Source of the DNA: an uncultured Eubacteriaceae bacterium
GTDB lineage: Bacteria > Bacillota > Clostridia > Eubacteriales > Eubacteriaceae
Length of the DNA stretch: 13,308 nt
Direction: 5' to 3'
Assembly (NCBI GenBank): GCA_947625585.1
Contig: CANQOZ010000027.1
Span: 1 to 13,308, forward strand
The translations under genes were made by a program, and so were the position numbers. The notes under the pieces were generated by a model. That model saw nothing but the letters and a program-made list of their open reading frames with translations. It was not told the origin of the DNA and did no database searches. Positions within the stretch are counted from its first letter, which is position 1; every line of letters starts with the position of its first letter. Below are positions 1 to 5,391 of this stretch, one piece after another.

Positions 1-831
1 TACATGGGAGCACTAATCGGCAGAGTAGCTAATAGAATAAAAGAAGGGAAATTCACCCTTGATGGTAAAGAATACTCGATTCCGATTAACAATGGTCCAA
101 ACACAAACCATGGAGGTTTAGAAGGTTTTGACTCTAAACTTTGGACAGTAGAAGACAAGAGTGATAATTTTGTAACTCTAACTTATGAAAGTGTCGATGG
201 TGAAGAAGGCTTCCCTGGAAACTTAAAAGTTAAAGCAACTTATAGCTTAGAGGGAGATACATTAAAACTTAAATTTGATGCAACAACAGATAAAAGAACT
301 CCAGTCAATCTAACGTCCCACTCCTACTTTAATCTAAATGGTTCTGGTGATATTAAGGGCCATAAGTTAAAAGTGAATTCTAAAGAAGTTACTCTAAATG
401 ATAAAAATATGATTCCAACAGGAGAGATTATTCAAATAAGAGAAACACCTTTAGACTTTACTAAACTGACAGAACTTGGACCCTCTATTGAAAGTTCTGA
501 TGAAATTATTACAAACGCTGGTGGTTTAGACCATAATTTTATTGTTGCCCCAGACAAAAACAATATTAGAGACATGGCAGAGTTGGTAGGGGATGATTTA
601 AAACTCGTAGTTAAGTCCAATTATCCTGGCGTTCAGGTTTATACTGGAAACTTCTTAGATGAAGAAGGTAGAGACGGTTCTTATTATCATGCCTTCTCAG
701 GTGTAGCAATGGAACCACAGGAATTCCCAGACAGTGTTAACCACCCAGAATTTCCAAACACCATTTTAAATCCGGGCGAATCCTATGAGCGTGAAATAAA
801 CTATCAGATAATCCGTAATAGTGGAGAGTAA
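1..831 (+). CDS. galM: Aldose 1-epimerase (galactose mutarotase), 5'-truncated by window edge
   Basis: The enzyme interconverts alpha and beta anomers of aldohexoses such as galactose, feeding the Leloir pathway in the cytoplasm. The frame is open from base 1. The visible 276 codons correspond to the family after roughly its first 60-70 residues, so the true start lies outside the window and the ATG at 4 is internal. Counting that Met as 1, the family signatures are GxxIGRVANRI at 2-12, NGPNTNHGG at 30-38 with catalytic-type His36, SHSYFNL at 105-111 with His106 (the catalytic acid position), and AMEPQEFPDS at 235-244 with the catalytic-base Glu237. All key residues are present, so the enzyme should be active. 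The stop codon is two bases before the next gene's ATG, which implies one transcript with the AEC transporter. Confidence 0.95.
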   Translation, partial: YMGALIGRVANRIKEGKFTLDGKEYSIPINNGPNTNHGGLEGFDSKLWTVEDKSDNFVTLTYESVDGEEGFPGNLKVKATYSLEGDTLKLKFDATTDKRTPVNLTSHSYFNLNGSGDIKGHKLKVNSKEVTLNDKNMIPTGEIIQIRETPLDFTKLTELGPSIESSDEIITNAGGLDHNFIVAPDKNNIRDMAELVGDDLKLVVKSNYPGVQVYTGNFLDEEGRDGSYYHAFSGVAMEPQEFPDSVNHPEFPNTILNPGESYEREINYQIIRNSGE

Positions 832-833
832 AG

Positions 834-1841
834 ATGGAACTAATTTTAAAGTTAACGACAAAGATTATTATTCTTCTAATAGTCGGCATTATAGCTTGTC
901 GGTATGGGCTCTTAAATAAAGAGGCTAGAGAATACCTATCTGGATTATTGATTAATATAATCCTACCAGCTAGTATGTTAAGCTCTTCTCAACAGGAATT
1001 TAATACTTCTTATCTCTCTGATATTGGGCAAATTGCACTAATTGCTATTGCTTATTATGTTGTTGTATTTATCCTGGCCTTTCTATTCCTAAGAATACCA
1101 AAGTTTAAAAAGAAGTTTGTCGCAATTTCAACCCTTCTCATTGGCTTTGCTAACACAGCTTTTCTTGGGATTCCACTACTGACGGAAATAACAGGACCGA
1201 CTGGGACACTGTTTGCAGTTATCTTTAACTGTTTCTTTAATATTTTCTACTTTACCCTTGGAATGTACATGATAGAAAATGCAAGTCATGATAAAGTAGT
1301 TGAATTCTCAGATGAGAATTATAAGGATGCTGAAGATATTTATAGTGGTTCCCTAATTAAAAAAATAGTGAATTTTGACTGGAAACAACTGCTTGGATCA
1401 CCGGTTGCTATTGTATCTATTTTAACCATTATCCTGTATGTCCTCCCATTTAGATTCCCTGTAGTTTTAGGTGAAACATTAAATGCACTTGGAAGTACGA
1501 TGATGCCTATATCCATGTTGATTATTGGCTCCCAGATTTATGAGATGGATATTAAAAAACTCTTTAATGACTGGAAAGTTTACGTTATGAGTTTTGTCAG
1601 GATGCTTTTAATCCCAGTTGTTATGTTAGTTATTATGTTGTTAATTCATGCAAGTTTTGAAGTAGCAACAACAATTGTAGTATTAAGTGCTATGCCTTCT
1701 GGATCTTTAAATGTTATTATGGCAGAAAAGTATGACTCTTATCCGGACTTTGCTACAGCAACAGTTATGCAGACCACTCTACTGATGATAATAACCTTAC
1801 CAGTATTTACATATCTTTGTGAATTGCTTTTCCATGGATAA
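834..1841 (+). CDS. AEC (auxin efflux carrier) family transporter
   Basis: This 335-aa integral membrane protein belongs to the AEC family (Membrane transport protein, PF03547 type), whose bacterial members export or exchange small organic acids such as malate and malonate. Hydrophobic segments run throughout, about ten in all, arranged as two five-helix halves around a charged cytoplasmic loop near residues 155-190. Family signatures visible are FANTAFLGIPLL in the first half and PSGSLNVIMAEKY followed by a TATVMQTTLLMIITLP-like stretch in the second. The ATG is two bases after the galM stop, and a GGAGAG Shine-Dalgarno at 823-828 lies inside the galM 3' end, so translation is probably coupled. 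The substrate cannot be read from the sequence. Pairing with galM may be operonic convenience rather than a sugar role. Confidence 0.88.
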   Translation: MELILKLTTKIIILLIVGIIACRYGLLNKEAREYLSGLLINIILPASMLSSSQQEFNTSYLSDIGQIALIAIAYYVVVFILAFLFLRIPKFKKKFVAISTLLIGFANTAFLGIPLLTEITGPTGTLFAVIFNCFFNIFYFTLGMYMIENASHDKVVEFSDENYKDAEDIYSGSLIKKIVNFDWKQLLGSPVAIVSILTIILYVLPFRFPVVLGETLNALGSTMMPISMLIIGSQIYEMDIKKLFNDWKVYVMSFVRMLLIPVVMLVIMLLIHASFEVATTIVVLSAMPSGSLNVIMAEKYDSYPDFATATVMQTTLLMIITLPVFTYLCELLFHG

Positions 1842-1879
1842 ATCAACTTAGATTTAACATTTACAATTATTGATTAAAT

Positions 1880-1911
1880 AAACCTTCTGGATTTATTTCT
1901 GGAAGGTTTTT
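1880..1911 (+). terminator. Rho-independent terminator of galM-AEC operon
   Basis: An 8-bp stem, AAACCTTC (1880-1887) with GAAGGTTT (1902-1909), encloses a 14-nt loop and runs into a short T tract. It lies 39 bases past the AEC stop codon. The stem is modest and the T run short, so termination may be partial. Confidence 0.75.
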
Positions 1912-2378
1912 AATTACAAGCAAAAAAAGCCCTTTTATAATTTGAGGTTAAATTCAGGAAAGAGGTATACAATCTCTATAATGATAAAGCTAAAACTAAG
2001 GTTTTAAGCTTAGGTGATAAAACTTCAAAGGCCGAATTAAATGTTACAAGTCAAATTATTTTATTCCAATTATCGACGGTAAATTTTCTAATAAATCAAA
2101 TTTTAAATTCAATCTTAATTCGTAAATTAACATAATCTTTTAGAAGAGGAAATATCTCAACTAATTCCTCAAGCATAAAATTTCATAGAAGCTATTACTA
2201 GATCTAATTACAATACAAGATTAAGAAAGTTCATAATTCTTAAAATAAAGCTAAATGAGAAAATTGAGCTGCTATTAAGGATTTCTCTTCTAAAATTGTC
2301 AAATAAATTTCTATCTATTCTCAATAAGATAATAAAACTATAATTCTTATATTTAATTTTTATGATAATTGGAGTAAA
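1912..2378. other. Gene-poor AT-rich stretch, possible decayed coding remnant
   Basis: No credible intact gene is visible in this stretch of more than 450 bases. Its composition is more AT-rich than the flanking core genes and resembles the Rpn locus that follows. One plus-strand frame stays open from 1941 to the TAA at 2133-2135 (64 codons, no ATG). Its first half reads like real protein (for example KEVYNLYNDKAKTKVLSLGD) before becoming low-complexity, so it may be the tail of a lost gene. I do not recognise a family. On the minus strand only a 26-codon ATG frame exists. The segment ends in the likely Rpn promoter region. Confidence 0.35.
2339..2374 (+). promoter_or_regulatory. Putative promoter -10 and RBS of the rpn gene
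   Basis: A perfect TATAAT lies at 2339-2344 with no good -35 hexamer at the right distance. It is followed by GGAG at 2371-2374, only four bases before the ATG at 2379. In DNA this AT-rich a TATAAT can arise by chance, so the promoter call is weak. The RBS is credible though tightly spaced. Confidence 0.4.
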
Positions 2379-3386
2379 ATGAAAGAAATCTTAAAACGAA
2401 ATGCTAAAGATCAAGTTTTCAAAAATTTGTTACATGATCGTAAGATACTAGCACAGTTTTATAATGATCTAACTGGAAGAAAAATTAAACCGGAAGATAT
2501 AAAATACGACACTATTGCAAAAACTATTGTTAAAGGTCAAGAAGAAGATATTGCTTTTCAGATAGGTTCTATCTTTATTATTTTAATTGAAGCTCAAAGC
2601 TCTTGGAAAATAGTTAATATTATCCGTTTTGCCTGCTATATGTTTCAGCTGTTTTTAAATTTTATTGATGATCATATAGAAGAAATTTTTGAATCTGGAA
2701 AAAATATAACAATTCCAGCTGTTGAAGCTTATATTATTTATACTGGTTCACGAGATCTTCCAGAAGAAGTTAGTTTAAAAAATTTTCCTAATCAGGTAAA
2801 TTCCATGATAAATGCCAGTATGAAAATTGTTTCTTTAAAAAATGCTATAGGATATGTAGAACAATATATTAAATTTTCAATGAAGGAAACGGAATATTAC
2901 AATAGTAATAAAAGGACCAAAAGTGATATTATAGAACTGATAGATTATTGTATTAATAATAATATTTTAAAAGAATATTTAATAAAACATAGTAGAGAGG
3001 TTATAAACATGATTGAAAATTACTTTACAGAAGAGCGAAGAATTCAATCAATTGTAAATGATGAAGTGAATAAAGCTATAAATGAAGAACAACAGAAACA
3101 TAAAATAGAACTAGAAAAAGAACAGCAACAACGAAAAATAGAAAAACAGAAGTATAAAATGGAACTAGAAAAAGAGCAGCAACAACATAAAATAGAACTA
3201 AACAAAGAACAACAGAAGTATCAAATTGAACAACAGAAGCTTAAAATAGAACTTAGAGAACAGCGAGAAAAAAATATTATTGATTTAGCTGAGAAGTTAA
3301 AGATGTCTCCAGAAGAGATTGCTAATTTTACAGAAAGTTCAGTTGACTATATTAATGAAGTTTTAGATAAAAATAAACATAGTTAA
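2379..3386 (+). CDS. Rpn family recombination-promoting nuclease / PD-(D/E)XK transposase-like protein
   Basis: This 335-aa protein belongs to the Rpn / PDDEXK nuclease transposase family, DNA endonucleases first linked to RecA-independent recombination and later to abortive phage defence. The N-terminal half (about 1-200) is the nuclease: the AKDQVFKNLL opening, then the active-site pattern Asp57-x13-Glu71-Ala-Gln73 (D...ExQ), which is the Rpn version of PD-(D/E)XK, and a YTGS strand near 121. A linker around 200-212 leads to an acidic/basic helix (ENYFTEERRIQS, 213-224), an 11-residue-periodic Glu/Gln/Lys coiled coil (about 237-291) and a conserved end domain (IIDLAEKLKMSPEEIANFTE, 300-319). 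The gene is richer in AT than its neighbours, which suggests transfer. It contains an internal start at codon 211 and is followed by a detached copy of its C-terminus. Confidence 0.88.
   Translation: MKEILKRNAKDQVFKNLLHDRKILAQFYNDLTGRKIKPEDIKYDTIAKTIVKGQEEDIAFQIGSIFIILIEAQSSWKIVNIIRFACYMFQLFLNFIDDHIEEIFESGKNITIPAVEAYIIYTGSRDLPEEVSLKNFPNQVNSMINASMKIVSLKNAIGYVEQYIKFSMKETEYYNSNKRTKSDIIELIDYCINNNILKEYLIKHSREVINMIENYFTEERRIQSIVNDEVNKAINEEQQKHKIELEKEQQQRKIEKQKYKMELEKEQQQHKIELNKEQQKYQIEQQKLKIELREQREKNIIDLAEKLKMSPEEIANFTESSVDYINEVLDKNKHS
2994..3000 (+). promoter_or_regulatory. Internal Shine-Dalgarno inside the rpn gene
   Basis: The purine run AGAGAGG sits eight bases before an in-frame ATG at 3009 (codon 211). 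It is a better ribosome binding site than the GGAG at four-base spacing that serves the full-length gene. It lies exactly at the junction between nuclease and C-terminal parts, which is where RpnS-type internal initiation is expected. Confidence 0.6.
3009..3386 (+). CDS. Putative internally initiated C-terminal Rpn protein (RpnS-like), gene within gene
   Basis: This is an in-frame 125-codon segment of the Rpn gene beginning at Met211, with AGAGAGG spaced eight bases upstream. The product would hold only the helix-coiled-coil-end-domain part and no catalytic residues. In E. coli Rpn proteins the C-terminal segment is reported to be made separately as a small protein that blocks toxicity of the full-length nuclease. 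By analogy this would be the antitoxin. Support within the window comes from the next gene, which encodes the same segment as a free protein starting at the equivalent position. Expression is inferred and not shown by sequence. Confidence 0.55.
   Translation: MIENYFTEERRIQSIVNDEVNKAINEEQQKHKIELEKEQQQRKIEKQKYKMELEKEQQQHKIELNKEQQKYQIEQQKLKIELREQREKNIIDLAEKLKMSPEEIANFTESSVDYINEVLDKNKHS
3087..3251 (+). repeat. Degenerate 33-bp tandem repeats encoding a hendecad coiled coil
   Basis: Residues 237-291 of Rpn consist of about five variants of an 11-residue unit of the type EQQxHKIELEK, with one spacing of 18 (11+7) residues. Recurring DNA words include gaacaacagaa, cataaaatagaacta and gaaaaagagcagcaacaa. 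An 11-residue period fits a right-handed or hendecad coiled coil. The downstream 79-aa paralogue carries only one unit, so the block is length-variable and probably grows and shrinks by slippage or unequal recombination. Confidence 0.8.
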
Positions 3387-3427
3387 ATTCTAATATACGA
3401 TTAGTAGTAAATGAGGTTAATTTTGTT

Positions 3428-3667
3428 ATGTTAGATTTATTTGAAAATTATTTCACAGAGGAGCGACGAATTCAATCAATAATCAATGAAGAAGTAAATA
3501 AAGCTATAAACGAAGAACAACAGAAGCATAAAATAAAACTTAAAGAACTACGGGATAAGTATATTATTGATTTAGCTACGGAGTTAAAGATGTCTCCAGA
3601 AGAGATTGCTAAATTTACTGAAACTTCAATTGATCTTGTTAATAAAGTTTTAAACGGAGCTAATTAA
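3428..3667 (+). CDS. Freestanding Rpn C-terminal paralogue (RpnS-like, candidate antitoxin)
   Basis: This 79-aa protein contains only the C-terminal part of the preceding nuclease. Its residues 6-38 match Rpn 213-245 in about 30 of 33 positions (ENYFTEERRIQS..., NKAINEEQQKHKI). After a 47-residue gap in the alignment, where it lacks the repeat expansion, its residues 38-78 match Rpn 292-332 (IIDLA.ELKMSPEEIA.FTE.S). No nuclease motif is present. The ATG has GAGG at 3413-3416, 11 bases upstream, a slightly long spacing. It begins 41 bases after the rpn stop and ends before a strong terminator, so the two genes are probably co-transcribed. Two readings compete: a functional detached antitoxin, or the surviving 3' end of a second rpn copy. 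The open frame continues upstream to 3383 without a better start. Confidence 0.7.
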   Translation: MLDLFENYFTEERRIQSIINEEVNKAINEEQQKHKIKLKELRDKYIIDLATELKMSPEEIAKFTETSIDLVNKVLNGAN

Positions 3668-3680
3668 TATTAAAAAAATA

Positions 3681-3716
3681 AAAGCTGATAAACTTTAATG
3701 TCTATCAGCTTTTTTT
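3681..3716. terminator. Bidirectional terminator between rpn locus and tRNA genes
   Basis: A perfect 10-bp stem, AAAGCTGATA (3681-3690) with TATCAGCTTT (3703-3712), carries a 12-nt loop. It is followed by TTTTTT on the plus strand and preceded by an A-run (3672-3682) that gives a U tract on the minus strand. It can therefore end both the plus-strand rpn transcript and the minus-strand tRNA transcript. Confidence 0.9.
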
Positions 3717-3733
3717 AAACTTCTATATGTAAT

Positions 3734-3810
3734 TGGTGGACTCTCAGGGACTTGAACCCCGGACCGACCGGTTATGAGCCGGTTGCTCTAACCAACTGAG
3801 CTAAGAGTCC
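3734..3810 (-). tRNA. tRNA with CAU anticodon (tRNA-Met elongator or tRNA-Ile2)
   Basis: The minus strand folds as a 77-nt cloverleaf. The acceptor is GGACTCT pairing AGAGTCC, with discriminator A and encoded CCA (3734-3736). The D-arm is AGCTCAGTTGGTTAGAGC, the anticodon loop CTCATAA has CAU at 3774-3776, and the T-loop is GGTTCAAGTCC. CAU can belong to elongator Met or to Ile2, whose C34 is modified to lysidine by TilS. The GGACyyTTAGCTCAG start and CTCATAA loop resemble bacterial Ile2 tRNAs as much as Met, so the amino acid is left open. It is not an initiator tRNA because its first base pair is G-C. Confidence 0.93.
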
Positions 3811-3818
3811 TTTTTAAA

Positions 3819-3895
3819 TGGTCGAGGCGAGAGGATTCGAACCTCCGGCCCCATGGTCCCAAACCATGTGCGCTACCAAACTGCGCTACGCCTCG
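3819..3895 (-). tRNA. tRNA-Pro (anticodon UGG)
   Basis: This is a 77-nt cloverleaf on the minus strand. The acceptor CGAGGCG pairs CGCCTCG, with discriminator A and encoded CCA (3819-3821). The D-arm is GTAGCGCAGTTTGGTAGCGC, the anticodon loop TTTGGGA has UGG at 3859-3861, and the T-arm is GGAGGTTCGAATCC. It is first in a two-tRNA transcript, with eight bases between it and the CAU tRNA. Confidence 0.96.
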
Positions 3896-3913
3896 ACAGC
3901 CGTACAATCAAAT

Positions 3914-3942
3914 ATTATACGGCCTTAAATCTAAAATGTCAA
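3914..3942 (-). promoter_or_regulatory. Consensus sigma-A promoter of the tRNA pair
   Basis: On the minus strand there is a perfect TTGACA (3937-3942), a 17-base spacer and a perfect TATAAT (3914-3919). Transcription would start about 10-12 bases before tRNA-Pro. The -35 box lies only five bases past the yqeY stop. A GCCGTA/TACGGC inverted repeat (3899-3904 and 3918-3923) flanks the start region. Confidence 0.92.
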
Positions 3943-3946
3943 TACT

Positions 3947-4390
3947 TTAACTTAACTTTTTTCGAACAATTTTATTGACGTCACCACCGTCAGCTTTTCC
4001 AGCTACTTTTGGCATAACTGCCTTCATGATTTTGCCCATGTCTTTCATGGATGTAGCACCGACTTCAGCAAGTGTTTCATCAACAATTGTTTCGAGTTCC
4101 GCTTCACTTAGCGGTTGGGGTAGATAAGCTTGAAGAACTTCCATCTCTTTCTTGGTTTCTTCGATTAAATCATCTCTACCAGCTTTTTCAAAATCTTCTA
4201 AAACGTCTTTACGTTGTTTTAACTGTTTTGAAATGATTGGAAGAATTTCCTCATCACCAAGTTCGACTTTATTGTCCTTCTCCTGTTGTAAAATGGCTGC
4301 CCGAATAATTGTAATTGTTTTTTTCTTAATTTCGTCTTTGCTTTTCATTGCTTCTTTTAAATCATTAAGCAATTCTTTCTTTAATGCCAT
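3947..4390 (-). CDS. yqeY: GatB/YqeY domain-containing protein
   Basis: This 147-aa helical protein of the YqeY family (GatB/YqeY domain, PF09424 type) resembles the tail domain of the GatB subunit of tRNA-dependent amidotransferase. A role in aminoacyl-tRNA handling is suspected, but the function is unproven. It starts MALKKELLNDLKEAMKSKD, contains the IRAAILQQEKDNKVEL and EVLQAYLPQPLSEAEL segments, and ends with the MGKIMKAVMPKVAGKADGG..N family signature. I chose the ATG at 4390: AAGAGG (4397-4402) sits six bases upstream, while the TTG two codons earlier has no room for a ribosome site. That Shine-Dalgarno overlaps the rpsU stop codon, so the pair is translated together. Confidence 0.93.
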   Translation of the reverse strand: MALKKELLNDLKEAMKSKDEIKKKTITIIRAAILQQEKDNKVELGDEEILPIISKQLKQRKDVLEDFEKAGRDDLIEETKKEMEVLQAYLPQPLSEAELETIVDETLAEVGATSMKDMGKIMKAVMPKVAGKADGGDVNKIVRKKLS

Positions 4391-4400
4391 TTTCAACCTC

Positions 4401-4586
4401 TTATCTTCTACGTTTCATTTTACGTTTTCTAGCAGCTTCTGACTTCTTTTTACGTTTAACACTAGGTTTTTCGTAGTGTTCACGTTTCCTGATTTCACTT
4501 AAGATACCAGCCATTGCAGTCTTACGCTTAAAACGTCTCAGTGCGCTTTCCAATGTTTCGTTATCTTTAACGTAAACTTCAGACAC
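4401..4586 (-). CDS. rpsU: 30S ribosomal protein S21
   Basis: S21 is a small basic protein of the 30S platform that helps initiation near the anti-Shine-Dalgarno end of 16S rRNA. The 61-aa product has the family opening SEVYVKDNETLESALRRFKRK, the REHYEKPS segment and a very basic tail (RKRKMKRRR). The start is GTG at 4586-4584, chosen because a strong GAGGGGGTGA site (4594-4603) lies seven bases upstream and the next residues match S21. It leads a two-gene operon with yqeY, the arrangement seen in many Bacillota, and has its own promoter about 45-75 bases upstream. Confidence 0.97.
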   Translation of the reverse strand: MSEVYVKDNETLESALRRFKRKTAMAGILSEIRKREHYEKPSVKRKKKSEAARKRKMKRRR

Positions 4587-4630
4587 TAAAATTTCACCCC
4601 CTCAATGTGGTAAATTTTCACGTAGAGAAT

Positions 4631-4659
4631 ATTATACGGTCTTTAAGCTTTCAGGTCAA
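4631..4659 (-). promoter_or_regulatory. Sigma-A promoter of rpsU-yqeY
   Basis: On the minus strand, TTGACC (4654-4659), a 17-base spacer and TATAAT (4631-4636) form a near-perfect promoter. The leader to the GTG start would be about 38 bases. The sequence around its -10 is almost identical to that of the tRNA promoter at 3914-3942. Confidence 0.9.
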
Positions 4660-4660
4660 T

Positions 4661-5052
4661 CAAAATTTTAAATATTACCCAAAAAAATTTAAGATAAACT
4701 CTAATTATTAAATATTTTACTAATTTTTCACTACTTAAGTAAAAACTGATTCGGGTACAACTCGTTTTATAGGTATAACCATTATAATCAACTTTTAAAA
4801 TACAACCTAAGTATTGATTCTATTTTTTCAATTAAAAAATCCTGCCTTCGTTTGATAGGCAGGATTTATAGCTTTAGCGTTAAAGGTAAATGGAATTAAA
4901 CTTACAGTTTTGTAAGTTACGGATGTTATCCTTATAAATTGATTCAAGTGAGATTATAACGCTTTAAACTAAATTAAAACTAAAGTTTCTTCTAAAACAC
5001 CAATTTATGGCGTAAGTGGTAAATTTAAAATTGACTAAGCTAACTTATCTCA
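4661..5052. other. Intergenic stretch between hinT and the rpsU promoter
   Basis: There is no gene in this roughly 390-base stretch. It is AT-rich and holds the terminator at 4837-4867. A small 7-bp hairpin AACTTAC/GTAAGTT lies near 4899-4918, and an isolated minus-strand TATAAT near 4947-4952 has no matching -35. The hinT stop is about 185 bases before the terminator, so the operon has either a long 3' untranslated region or a small RNA in its tail. Confidence 0.5.
4837..4867 (-). terminator. Terminator of the prmA-rsmE-mtaB-hinT operon
   Basis: A perfect 11-bp stem, AAATCCTGCCT (4837-4847) with AGGCAGGATTT (4857-4867), has a 9-nt loop. On the minus strand it is followed by a T run (complement of the A tract at 4833-4839). 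The orientation fits transcripts coming from hinT. Confidence 0.88.
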
Positions 5053-5391
5053 TTAACCTGGTGGCCATTCAAGATATCGTCCACCTAAAAGATGGAGATG
5101 GAGGTGATCAACTGTTTGTCCACCATCTTTACCGGTATTAATAACAACTCGATAACCATCATCGTCAAGACCTTCCTGCTTCGCTATTTTTTGAGCAGCC
5201 ATTAAAAGTTTGCCAAGAATAGCTTCGTTATCAACTTCTTTTAAAGAGGCAAAATGTTCTTTTGGAACGATAACAACATGAGTTGGTGCTTGTGGTGAAA
5301 TGTCTCTAAAAGCATAGACATTGTTATCTTCGTAAACCTTGGTTGATGGGACATCCCCGTTAACAATGTTACAGAATAAGCAATCTGCCAT
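5053..5391 (-). CDS. hinT: HIT family nucleotide-binding hydrolase (HinT-like)
   Basis: This 112-aa histidine-triad protein fits the HinT branch, purine nucleoside phosphoramidases that hydrolyse AMP-lysine or aminoacyl-AMP-type bonds. The sequence opens MADCLFCNIVNGDVPS, with Cys4 and Cys7 as in zinc-containing members. It carries the VIVPKEH segment (40-46) and ends with the catalytic triad His96-Leu-His98-Leu-His100 followed by LLGGRYLEWPPG, close to the usual HinT C-terminus. Its ATG shares a base with the mtaB stop (TAATG), and GGAAGGAG in the mtaB 3' end is its ribosome site, so translation is coupled. It is the last gene of the operon. A HIT gene in this cluster is common in clostridia and absent from the B. 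subtilis version. Confidence 0.93.
   Translation of the reverse strand: MADCLFCNIVNGDVPSTKVYEDNNVYAFRDISPQAPTHVVIVPKEHFASLKEVDNEAILGKLLMAAQKIAKQEGLDDDGYRVVINTGKDGGQTVDHLHLHLLGGRYLEWPPG

Noticed and set aside
432..620. Minus-strand frame inside galM, and the plus-strand frame at 7324-7536
   Set aside because: Both lie opposite strongly conserved coding sequence and show no independent signals.
3087..3251. CRISPR-like array from the repeats
   Set aside because: The repeats are contiguous, degenerate, in frame and encode a coiled coil. There are no unique spacers.
3734..3810. tRNA end as an integration site with a matching direct repeat flanking the Rpn segment
   Set aside because: I looked for a copy of the tRNA 3' sequence (such as GGGACTTGAACCCC) in 1842-2378 and saw none, so no attachment-site pair can be claimed.
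4391..4396. TTG start of YqeY at 4396
   Set aside because: The Shine-Dalgarno directly abuts this TTG. The ATG two codons later has correct spacing and gives the usual start.
4152..4442. Plus-strand open frame over yqeY/rpsU
   Set aside because: Ser/Phe-rich antisense shadow of two well-supported genes, without a ribosome site.
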